Source: Candidatus Aenigmatarchaeota archaeon
GTDB taxonomy: Archaea; EX4484-52; B79-G9
Assembly: GCA_023142905.1 (NCBI GenBank)
Contig: JAGLIP010000048.1
Span: forward strand, 1-6,575
Direction: 5' to 3'
DNA length: 6,575 nucleotides
Within the stretch, counting starts at the first letter, position 1, and the number at the start of each line of letters is the position of its first letter. The notes beneath the pieces were generated by a model. It had not been told where the DNA came from, did no database searches, and saw nothing but the letters and a program-made list of their open reading frames with translations. Below, in pieces: positions 1 to 5,092 of this stretch. Made by a program: the position numbers and the translations under genes.

Positions 1-44
1 CAGGCATTTATACCACCTTCGTGGCTTAAAAAAAATCTCTTCAT
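1..44 (-). CDS. 5' fragment of an unidentified gene running off the left edge
   Basis: Only the first 14 codons are in the window, reading MKRFFLSHEGGINA on the minus strand with no stop before the edge. The start is supported by a GGTGAT ribosome binding site (minus strand of 50-55) five bases before the ATG, a full match to the archaeal 16S tail and as good as the site in front of psmA. The gene is divergent from psmA, with about 205 bases between the two starts. The product cannot be named from so few residues; no signal peptide or family motif is visible. Confidence 0.6.
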   Translation of the reverse strand, partial: MKRFFLSHEGGINA

Positions 45-49
45 ATTCT

Positions 50-55
50 ATCACC
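50..55 (-). promoter_or_regulatory. Ribosome binding site of the left-edge gene
   Basis: The minus strand reads GGTGAT, complementary to the archaeal 16S rRNA 3' end, five bases before the ATG whose A is at 44. It is the main reason for calling a gene here. Confidence 0.6.
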
Positions 56-77
56 TGCATACTTTACGGACACTAAC

Positions 78-124
78 TTTTAAAAAAGATATCTGAAATT
101 AAACTTGTGCGATGGATATAATCA
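78..124 (-). promoter_or_regulatory. Candidate promoter region for the left-edge gene
   Basis: Two AT-rich boxes on the minus strand could serve as a TATA element: TTTTTTAAAA (87-78), which would put the start of transcription near 56, and GATTATAT (123-116), which would put it near 93 and give a leader of about 50 bases. Neither has a clear purine-rich BRE, so the choice is open. Confidence 0.3.
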
Positions 125-145
125 CAAGAATAATAAGAACAAACC

Positions 146-162
146 CAAACCTTTTATATAAT
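146..162 (+). promoter_or_regulatory. TATA/BRE promoter of psmA
   Basis: A purine/A-rich BRE-like stretch (AAAC at 147-150) leads directly into TTTATATAAT (153-162), a near-consensus archaeal TATA box. Transcription would be expected to start about 25 bases downstream, near 183, leaving a leader of about 65 bases that contains the ribosome binding site. A second AT-rich box, TTTTATAAAAT (165-175), could be an alternative and would start transcription near 197. Confidence 0.65.
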
Positions 163-194
163 CCTTTTATAAAATCTAATACACAGATTTTTTT

Positions 195-220
195 AAGCAT
201 TATGCTTGATAATTAATCAA
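195..220. promoter_or_regulatory. Two overlapping inverted repeats in the psmA leader
   Basis: AAGCAT (195-200) and ATGCTT (202-207) form a perfect inverted repeat around one base. It overlaps a second one, TTGAT (206-210) and ATCAA (216-220), with a five-base centre. Both lie at or just after the predicted transcription start of psmA, where a repressor or an RNA structure could act. AT-rich DNA gives such repeats by chance, so the functional reading is weak. Confidence 0.25.
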
Positions 221-238
221 AGATATAATTAAAGATAG

Positions 239-244
239 GGTGAT
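239..244 (+). promoter_or_regulatory. Ribosome binding site of psmA
   Basis: GGTGAT lies six bases before the ATG at 251 and matches the archaeal anti-Shine-Dalgarno sequence. Spacing favours this ATG over the in-frame ATGs at 257 and 260. Confidence 0.75.
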
Positions 245-250
245 TATAGT

Positions 251-946
251 ATGGAAATGATGCCGGAAAGTATGGGCTATGACAGAGCGATTGTTGTTTT
301 TTCGCCGGACGGGAGACTGTTTCAGGTAGAGTATGCTCGCGAAGCAGTAAAAAGAGGAGCAACAGCAGTTGGTGTGACATACGCTGACGGAGTTCTTTTT
401 GCAGTCCAGAAAAGAGAATCAAAGCTTGTAAGCCCAGGGGATAAAATATTCCAGATTGACAAGCACATGGCATCAGCAGCATCCGGCCTTGTGGCGGATG
501 CAAGAATACTTGTTGACTCGGCCAGAGTAAAAGCGCAGCAAAACAAGATGATTTATGATGAGCCCATATCCGTATCATCCCTTGCAAGATTTTTTGCAGA
601 CAGGCAGCAGCTATACACGCAATATGCCGGTGTTAGGCCTTACGGCGTATCATTTCTTGTCGGCGGTATGAACCATAAGCCAAGCCTTTTTGAGACAGAC
701 CCTTCAGGAATACTTCTTAACTGCAAGGCAAGAGCCATTGGAAAATCAGCAGATAAGATAAATGACTTTTTTGAAAAAGAATACAAAGAGAGCATGACTG
801 AAAAACAGGCAGCACAGCTTGCAGTTGACGGCCTTAAGAAAGACGAGAAAGTAAACTCAAAAACACTCGTTTTTGCAGTCATTGACAAACAAGGCTATCG
901 CGTACTTTCGCATGATGGTCTAAAAAAACTGGCTCTTAAAATATAA
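251..946 (+). CDS. psmA: 20S proteasome alpha subunit
   Basis: This 231-residue protein is a full-length archaeal proteasome alpha subunit. Seven copies form each outer ring of the cytosolic 20S particle, gating entry of unfolded proteins; the catalytic beta subunit is not in this window. The N-terminal alpha signature is intact (Y10-D11-R12, then SPDGRLFQVEYA at 18-29). By alignment with the Thermoplasma protein, Y10, D11, P19 and Y28 are the gate-stabilising residues. K65 and G79-L80 (in SGLVADAR) correspond to the pocket that receives the C-terminal HbYX tail of PAN or Cdc48 ATPases, so this proteasome should be opened by such a partner. As expected for an alpha subunit, there is no propeptide or N-terminal catalytic threonine. 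The start at 251 is set by the GGTGAT site; M3 and M4 are alternatives. SBDS follows 59 bases downstream. Confidence 0.97.
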   Translation: MEMMPESMGYDRAIVVFSPDGRLFQVEYAREAVKRGATAVGVTYADGVLFAVQKRESKLVSPGDKIFQIDKHMASAASGLVADARILVDSARVKAQQNKMIYDEPISVSSLARFFADRQQLYTQYAGVRPYGVSFLVGGMNHKPSLFETDPSGILLNCKARAIGKSADKINDFFEKEYKESMTEKQAAQLAVDGLKKDEKVNSKTLVFAVIDKQGYRVLSHDGLKKLALKI

Positions 947-957
947 TTTAATTCTTT

Positions 958-980
958 GGCCGTTTGCGGCCTAACTTTTT
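958..980 (+). terminator. Hairpin plus T-tract after psmA
   Basis: GGCCG (958-962), loop TTTG, CGGCC (967-971) form a perfect five-base-pair G+C stem twelve bases after the psmA stop codon, followed by TTTTT (976-980). Archaeal RNA polymerase terminates at T-tracts, with or without a hairpin. The same T-tract forms the start of the likely SBDS TATA box. Confidence 0.5.
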
Positions 981-985
981 ATATT
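976..985 (+). promoter_or_regulatory. TATA box of the SBDS gene (leaderless)
   Basis: TTTTTATATT is centred about 26 bases before the ATG at 1006, the usual distance from TATA box to transcription start in archaea. There is no GGTG or GGAG motif before that ATG. Transcription beginning at or next to the start codon explains both facts. Confidence 0.5.
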
Positions 986-1005
986 CTAGTTTCTTAAGTA
1001 ATGCT

Positions 1006-1740
1006 ATGTCTAAAGAAGTTATCGCCCGTTTTGCAAAATCCGGCAAAACATTTGAAATCATTGTTGATTCTGAAAAAATAGAGAGCTACAAGCAGGGGAA
1101 TCTTTCAGATGAAGCCGTTCGCGAAATGATAATAACCGACGGTATATTCAGCAACATAAGAAACTTAAAGCGGGTAGATGAAGGCCTTCCGATGAAAAAT
1201 CTTGAAGGCAAAATTGAAAAGCATGATGATACAACACTTACCTCTATTTTTGGAACAACGGATTTCATTACAATCGCAAAAAAAATTATTGATGCTGGTG
1301 AAATACAGCTTACAGTCGGGCAAAGAAAAGAGATGACCGAAAGAAAAAAGCGACAAATTATATCATTTATAGCATTTCGCGCAGTTGATCCCAGAACAGG
1401 TAAGCCCCACCCGCCGCAAAGGGTTGAATTCGCGCTTGAACAACTAAAACTAAAAATAGATCCGTTCATCCCGTCAGAACAGCAGCTAAAAGACATATTG
1501 CCCAAACTAAAGGCAATTCTTCCGCTTTCAATTGAAGAAAAGACAATAGAGCTTTCAATTCCTGTTGAATATGCGGGAAAAGTAAGATACTTAATTGAAA
1601 AAAAAGGGAAAATAATAAAAGAAACATGGGCCGGCGCAAATTGGTTTGGTTTTGTAACACTTCCCGCAGGCATGGTACCCACCCTTTTAGACGAACTTCT
1701 TGGCGCAACTCACGGGAACATCAAAAGCAATGTGGAATAA
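1006..1740 (+). CDS. SBDS: Ribosome maturation protein SBDS (Sdo1 family)
   Basis: The 244-residue product is the archaeal orthologue of the Shwachman-Bodian-Diamond protein. The eukaryotic member helps release the anti-association factor eIF6 from the large ribosomal subunit, working with the GTPase EFL1; in archaea the partner is presumably an EF-2-type GTPase. The three-domain layout is visible: N-terminal FYSH domain at about 1-95, a helical middle domain with GEIQLTVGQRKEM (98-110) and VDPRTGKPHPP (127-137), and a ferredoxin-like C-terminal domain from about 175, after ILPLSIEEK (171-179). The FYSH domain appears about 16 residues longer than usual, around 53-77. I prefer the ATG at 1006 because homology begins there and a TATA box sits 26 bases upstream; an in-frame TTG at 964 would add 14 residues that do not resemble the family and lies within the psmA terminator hairpin. 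Confidence 0.95.
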   Translation: MSKEVIARFAKSGKTFEIIVDSEKIESYKQGNLSDEAVREMIITDGIFSNIRNLKRVDEGLPMKNLEGKIEKHDDTTLTSIFGTTDFITIAKKIIDAGEIQLTVGQRKEMTERKKRQIISFIAFRAVDPRTGKPHPPQRVEFALEQLKLKIDPFIPSEQQLKDILPKLKAILPLSIEEKTIELSIPVEYAGKVRYLIEKKGKIIKETWAGANWFGFVTLPAGMVPTLLDELLGATHGNIKSNVE

Positions 1741-1772
1741 AATCTTAATGCTTAAGTTCCTATCTGAATAAG

Positions 1773-1786
1773 TTTAGCGGGCTAAA
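1773..1786. promoter_or_regulatory. Inverted repeat overlapping the promoter of the ATPase gene
   Basis: TTTAGC (1773-1778) and GCTAAA (1781-1786) are perfect inverted arms around GG, abutting the TATA box of the downstream gene. As RNA it could fold as a five-base-pair hairpin with loop CGGG and help end the SBDS transcript; as DNA it could be an operator overlapping the BRE. It is not followed by a T-tract. Confidence 0.25.
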
Positions 1787-1794
1787 TTATATTA
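1785..1794 (+). promoter_or_regulatory. TATA box of the HerA-like ATPase gene (leaderless or nearly so)
   Basis: AATTATATTA is centred about 29 bases before the ATG at 1819, so transcription should start within a few bases of the start codon. No ribosome binding site is present in the bases before that ATG. A perfect ten-base palindrome, TAAGCGCTTA (1801-1810), lies between the TATA box and the start. Confidence 0.5.
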
Positions 1795-1818
1795 ACAACC
1801 TAAGCGCTTAATTCTACT

Positions 1819-3093
1819 ATGCACGAAATTGTCATCGGCAGAAATCCTGAAGACTTAACAGCATTCGGCCTTAAAGGCACAGGCGTTATAGGCAAGCATA
1901 TTGTCGGCACAAAGAAAGACGCACATCTTACAAATAATATCAGAATTGACCTTACAAGACCCCACATAATAGGGCTTTTCGGAAAAAGAGGCACGGGAAA
2001 AAGCTATACTATGGGCACAATTGCAGAAGAATTATTATCTCTGCCGGATGATGTGAAAAAAAACATTGGTTCTCTTATAATCGATACCATGGGCATATAC
2101 TGGTCGATGAATACCCCTAATGAAAAGGATTTTAGGATTTTAGGGAATTGGGAATTGAAACCCGAAGCATTCAAAACCAACATACTGATTCCACAAGGGC
2201 TTGTAAAGCATTACAACGACAATGAAATACCATTTGACGGGACATTCAGTTTTAGGCCAAATGATCTTGATATCGGCGCATGGGCACTGGCATTCAATTT
2301 AAATCTTGATACCGAAATCGGCGTTCTTTTGGCTCAAATTGTAGATCAGGCAAAAGATTTAGGGGAATCATTTACAATCAAAGACCTAATAAATCTTGCA
2401 TCAAAACAGGATGCAACAAAAACAGCAAAATCGGCACTTATAAACCGTCTTGTTCTTGCAGACAATTGGGGCATTTTTGATGAAACAGCGGCATCAATAT
2501 ATCGCATAGTTATTCCGGGGAAATTATCAATAATTGATGTTTCTCAACTTGGGCTTGAATCTGGCGGATGGTCTGTAAGGTCTCTTGTTGTAGGCCTTCT
2601 TGCGCGAAAAATTCTAGAGGAACGGATAAAAGCAAGAAGGGCAGAAGAATTAGAGGTTATGGAAGGCGGAAAAGGCGAGTCCCATATGCCAATCACATGG
2701 ATGCTTATTGATGAGGCGCATCAATTCCTGCCGGCAGTTGGTGAGACTGCGGCATCAAACCCACTATTGCAGTGGGTAAAAATCGGAAGGGAACCCGGAG
2801 TATCTTTGGTTCTTACGACACAGATGCCAAACAAGCTCCATCAGGAAGCAATATCACAGTGCGACCTTGTTATAGCCCACAGGCTTACATCAAAAAAAGA
2901 TATGCAGTCTTTATCCGAAATCATGCAGACATATCTGAAATACGATATTCCTGAATATTTCGATGTGCTTCCGCGCCTTAAAGGTGCTGCAATTGTTCTT
3001 GATGACAACTGCGAACGGATTTACGAAATCAGGACTCGCCCAAGAAAAAGCTGGCATGCCGGCGGAAGCCCGAGTGCTATTAAGACGGATTGA
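1819..3093 (+). CDS. HerA-like P-loop ATPase (DUF87 / HerA-FtsK superfamily)
   Basis: The 424-residue protein belongs to the archaeal HerA-type ATPases, ring-forming motors that generally move DNA. A short N-terminal segment (1-48) that may be a reduced HAS barrel precedes Walker A GKRGTGKS (55-62). The strand LIIDTMGIYW (86-95) occupies the place of the usual HerA D-P-x-G-E-Y element, with D89 and G92 kept but proline and glutamate changed. Walker B is MLIDEAH (295-301), with D298 and E299 as metal and catalytic residues. LVLTTQMP (330-337) supplies the sensor glutamine Q335, and AHRLTSKKD (353-361) holds a likely arginine finger, R355. The C-terminus ends with RPRKSWHAGG (407-416), a tail I associate with this archaeal subfamily. 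There is no transmembrane segment. Canonical HerA is encoded beside the nuclease NurA; no NurA is here, so I do not use the symbol herA. Substrate and process are unknown. Confidence 0.9.
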   Translation: MHEIVIGRNPEDLTAFGLKGTGVIGKHIVGTKKDAHLTNNIRIDLTRPHIIGLFGKRGTGKSYTMGTIAEELLSLPDDVKKNIGSLIIDTMGIYWSMNTPNEKDFRILGNWELKPEAFKTNILIPQGLVKHYNDNEIPFDGTFSFRPNDLDIGAWALAFNLNLDTEIGVLLAQIVDQAKDLGESFTIKDLINLASKQDATKTAKSALINRLVLADNWGIFDETAASIYRIVIPGKLSIIDVSQLGLESGGWSVRSLVVGLLARKILEERIKARRAEELEVMEGGKGESHMPITWMLIDEAHQFLPAVGETAASNPLLQWVKIGREPGVSLVLTTQMPNKLHQEAISQCDLVIAHRLTSKKDMQSLSEIMQTYLKYDIPEYFDVLPRLKGAAIVLDDNCERIYEIRTRPRKSWHAGGSPSAIKTD

Positions 3094-3098
3094 TTTTT
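3091..3098 (+). terminator. T-tract terminator after the ATPase gene
   Basis: The stop codon runs straight into five Ts (TGATTTTT). T-tracts are the main intrinsic termination signal in archaea. Only three bases separate this stop from the stop of the convergent propeller gene, so the tract lies partly inside that gene's end. Confidence 0.4.
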
Positions 3099-4398
3099 AC
3101 AGGCCATATTTCTTTGCATTGCCGCCATATCGCTTTTTCTCACCGTCCGGCCTGTATGCGCCAATTGCACCGTCATCAGGCAGGACATAAGGATTGTTAG
3201 GGTGATTTTCCTTCTCCAGTGAATGTATGCCGTCAAAAAGGTCAGTAAATGTATAAGGCTCAAAGTTTTTGACTTCTACATTCTGTTTTTCTGTTATCCT
3301 CGTTAATTCTTCATCTAATGTGTTAAGAAGGGATGTATTCCATTTTGGGGGGCTAAAAACCTCGCTTGTAGACAACGGTGTGGAGCTTTTTGGTCTTGCT
3401 CTCCAGATAAGAGAGCCATCATCTATATTAACACAGCGGATGATTGTATCGCGACTGAAAAATATTAATTTTTTATCTACGAGTTTTGTGGCTGTTATTA
3501 TATTGATGTCACACTCTCCGGCATTTAAATCCCATATAACTTCATTTTTCTTAAGGTCATAACAGAATAATTTATCTAATGTAAAATAAATCCTATTGAG
3601 GGATATACTAGGTCTGGTAATAGCAACCATATTGCCTAAAAAATTCCATATCATCCGGCCGTTTTTTGCATCAAGGGCATACATGTAACGATCACGGCTG
3701 CCACAGTACAGGATGCCATCATGCACAAGAGGCTTGTTGAAACAATTATCGCCTGTGCGAAAGCCCCACAAAAAATCGCCTTCAAGCGTAAATGCGTATA
3801 TATTCTGGTCGCATGATGCAAAATAAACCCTTTCTTCATCCGCATCAGGCCGGCCTGTGATTATAGAGCCGCCTGTTCTGAATCGCCACAAAAGATTTCC
3901 CTTAAAAGAAAGGCAATAAAAATAATTGTCCATTGAGCCAAAATAAATCCGGCCTTTATGGATGAGTATGCCCCCTACAATTTCATCGCCTGTGCGGAAC
4001 TTCCAGAGAACTTCCCGTGTTTCTAGGGAAAGCGCATAGAGGTTCTGGTCGCATGAGCCAAAGTAGATAATTTTGTTGTGAATTGCGGGTGAGGACACTA
4101 TGATGCCGTCGGTTTTGTGTTTCCACAATATTGCGCCATTATTTTGGTCAAGCGCATAAAGATTGCTGTCAAAGCAGCCAAAATAAATGACTCCGTTTTC
4201 AATCACAGCAGAGGATGCCACCATGCCGTCTAACTTGGTTTCCCATAGCTTCTGTCCTGTGTCAAGATCAAGGCAGTAAAAATAAGTGTCAAGAGTTCCA
4301 AAATAAATTCGCCCTTTTTGCACTGCCGGCGTAGCCCAAGAGATGCCGCATTCAGACACTTTGGATACATCCAACCCTCTGTTCTCTGAAACCGTCAT
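3097..4398 (-). CDS. Cytoplasmic eight-bladed PQQ-like beta-propeller protein with a C-terminal extension
   Basis: The 433-residue product has eight tandem repeats of about 40 residues (roughly 19-57, 58-97, 98-138, 139-177, 178-217, 218-256, 257-294, 295-337). Most follow the pattern IYFGS-D-x3-YALD-x3-G-x2-LW-x-F-x-TGD, which carries the tryptophan-docking motif of PQQ/quinoprotein propellers. Eight blades suggest a closed disc, typically an interaction platform; PQQ binding or enzyme activity is not implied. There is no signal peptide or membrane segment, and about eleven cysteines fit a reducing cytosol, unlike secreted quinoproteins or BamB. Residues 338-433 are non-repetitive and end in a basic, Gly/Tyr-rich tail (EKKRYGGNAKKYGL). 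I chose the ATG at 4398, nine bases after the upstream stop, because AGGTGA lies five bases before it; a GTG at 4407 would overlap that site. The gene is coupled to the 184-residue gene upstream. Exact role unknown. Confidence 0.88.
   Translation of the reverse strand: MTVSENRGLDVSKVSECGISWATPAVQKGRIYFGTLDTYFYCLDLDTGQKLWETKLDGMVASSAVIENGVIYFGCFDSNLYALDQNNGAILWKHKTDGIIVSSPAIHNKIIYFGSCDQNLYALSLETREVLWKFRTGDEIVGGILIHKGRIYFGSMDNYFYCLSFKGNLLWRFRTGGSIITGRPDADEERVYFASCDQNIYAFTLEGDFLWGFRTGDNCFNKPLVHDGILYCGSRDRYMYALDAKNGRMIWNFLGNMVAITRPSISLNRIYFTLDKLFCYDLKKNEVIWDLNAGECDINIITATKLVDKKLIFFSRDTIIRCVNIDDGSLIWRARPKSSTPLSTSEVFSPPKWNTSLLNTLDEELTRITEKQNVEVKNFEPYTFTDLFDGIHSLEKENHPNNPYVLPDDGAIGAYRPDGEKKRYGGNAKKYGL
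3803..4056. repeat. 14-base direct repeat between propeller blades 3 and 5
   Basis: TTCTGGTCGCATGA occurs at 3803-3816 and again at 4043-4056, exactly 240 bases apart, which is two 40-codon blades. Both copies encode the S-C-D-Q-N turn, of blades 5 and 3 respectively. This looks like a trace of blade duplication within the gene rather than an independent element. Confidence 0.55.
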
Positions 4399-4403
4399 CA
4401 AAT

Positions 4404-4409
4404 TCACCT
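4404..4409 (-). promoter_or_regulatory. Ribosome binding site of the propeller gene, overlapping the upstream stop
   Basis: The minus strand reads TTTAGGTGAATTTGATG: the TAG is the stop of the upstream gene, AGGTGA is the ribosome binding site, and the ATG is at 4398. Ribosomes finishing the first gene end on the binding site of the second, which suggests translational coupling. Confidence 0.7.
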
Positions 4410-4962
4410 AAATATATTTTATTCCTTCTAATACCTCATCAAAAGGGGCTCTCAGTTTTTTAGCGCAGTTTACATGATTCAGTTTGTATAATTTCTCTGC
4501 TTCTTTAAGAAGAATATCCGGTCTTTTAGCTGCTAGTGGCTCTTGTATGATATATATGGCAGCACATAAAAGGCTGTCTACGGAATCTACTGCCTGGTCG
4601 GATGTTAATCCCAAAAAGGCATCTATAAGATCAGAAGCATGATTTATTATAACTTCTTCGCGCGCATACATTTGTTTCTCGCCGGTATCTCTATCGAACA
4701 TAGGAATACCATCCTTCGCATCCATTTCAATTAGACCCTTAGGTGTTGGCACTCGTAGTATATCTTCTGTCATCATACTCATTAAAGCCCCTGCATACCT
4801 CTCTATTTCAGAGTGTCTCATGTTAGGACTCATGTGATAATCGTTCTTCAAAACATCAACATATTCTGTAAATGATACTCCACAATATGCGTAGGCATTC
4901 CCCCCATCCAGTACATAACTTGTTATCGACTGAACGCCAGATTCACTGTTTTTAATTTCCAT
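4408..4962 (-). CDS. Unrecognised 184-residue soluble protein, first gene of the propeller operon
   Basis: I do not recognise this family. The protein is hydrophilic, with no signal peptide or membrane segment. The N-terminal part (1-45) is mixed and Tyr-rich (SYVLDGGNAYAYCGVSFTEY, 15-34). The centre (70-100) looks like loops or strands with several Gly, Pro and Asp. The C-terminal half (about 102-184) appears mostly helical (INHASDLIDAFLG, 106-118; LLKEAEKLYKLNHVNCAKKL, 151-170). It has three cysteines (27, 133, 166), not arranged as a metal-binding motif. A strong GGAGGGAT ribosome binding site sits before the ATG at 4962, supporting a real, well-translated gene. Its stop is embedded in the ribosome binding site of the propeller gene, so the two proteins are likely made together and could bind each other. 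A divergent TrmB regulator lies on the other side of its promoter. Confidence 0.85.
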   Translation of the reverse strand: MEIKNSESGVQSITSYVLDGGNAYAYCGVSFTEYVDVLKNDYHMSPNMRHSEIERYAGALMSMMTEDILRVPTPKGLIEMDAKDGIPMFDRDTGEKQMYAREEVIINHASDLIDAFLGLTSDQAVDSVDSLLCAAIYIIQEPLAAKRPDILLKEAEKLYKLNHVNCAKKLRAPFDEVLEGIKYI

Positions 4963-4966
4963 TTTA

Positions 4967-4974
4967 ATCCCTCC
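4967..4974 (-). promoter_or_regulatory. Ribosome binding site of the 184-residue protein gene
   Basis: The minus strand reads GGAGGGAT, with seven bases between GGAGG and the ATG at 4962. It is one of the strongest ribosome binding sites in the window and fixes the start. Confidence 0.75.
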
Positions 4975-4991
4975 ATATTTTGGTATTTACT

Positions 4992-5035
4992 ACACATAAA
5001 TAACAATATCATTTATCCTATATAAATCTATGTGT
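4992..5035. promoter_or_regulatory. Inverted repeats in the shared divergent promoter region, candidate operators
   Basis: ACACATAAAT (4992-5001) and ATCTATGTGT (5026-5035) are inverted arms matching at nine of ten positions, about 34 bases centre to centre. Between and overlapping them is a second inverted repeat, ATTTAT (5011-5016) and ATAAAT (5022-5027), around five bases. Both cover the leftward TATA box. TrmB-family proteins bind palindromic sites near their own and neighbouring promoters, so the divergent regulator is the natural candidate to bind here. No binding is shown by sequence alone. Confidence 0.4.
5019..5027 (-). promoter_or_regulatory. TATA box of the two-gene propeller operon
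   Basis: The minus strand reads ATTTATATA. Transcription would begin about 25 bases on, near 4998, giving a leader of about 35 bases that contains the GGAGGGAT ribosome binding site. The box lies inside the inverted repeats described for this region. Confidence 0.5.
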
Positions 5036-5053
5036 CATGCCTATAGGGCACAA

Positions 5054-5070
5054 ACAGAAAAATATATAAT
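5054..5070 (+). promoter_or_regulatory. TATA/BRE promoter of the TrmB-family gene (leaderless)
   Basis: A-rich CAGAAA (5054-5059) precedes AATATATAAT (5061-5070). The TATA centre lies about 27 bases before the ATG at 5093, and no ribosome binding site precedes that ATG, so the transcript probably starts at the start codon. Confidence 0.6.
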
Positions 5071-5092
5071 CAACAAACACCAAAAACGCAGT

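Noticed and set aside
10..27. Short CCAC/GTGG inverted repeat near the left edge, considered as a terminator
   Set aside because: The stem is only four base pairs and it falls inside the coding start of the left-edge gene.
964..1005. Fourteen-codon TTG-started extension of SBDS
   Set aside because: The added residues do not resemble the family, the TTG lies inside the psmA terminator hairpin, and the ATG at 1006 has a TATA box at leaderless distance.
1086..1682. Long open frame opposite SBDS (198 codons)
   Set aside because: It is antisense to a clear SBDS gene, has a cysteine/serine/phenylalanine-rich composition typical of antisense frames and no homology.
3050..3063. Near-perfect palindrome around GGCATGCC at the end of the ATPase gene
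   Set aside because: It lies in coding sequence for the conserved tail (W-H-A-G-G), so protein constraint explains it.
3269..3562. Open frame on the plus strand inside the propeller gene (97 codons)
   Set aside because: It is the antisense shadow of a repeat-bearing protein, with no start signals.
3388..4344. Regular spacing of similar words, considered as a CRISPR-like or other tandem array
   Set aside because: The periodicity is about 117-129 bases and matches the protein blades; there are no identical short repeats separated by unique spacers.
4399..4407. GTG start of the propeller gene at 4407
   Set aside because: The GTG is part of the ribosome binding site that serves the ATG at 4398, and it directly abuts the upstream stop.
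5030..5092. Upstream ATG of the TrmB-family gene adding 21 residues
   Set aside because: The family homology starts at 5093, the extension would contain the best TATA box, and no ribosome binding site precedes 5030.
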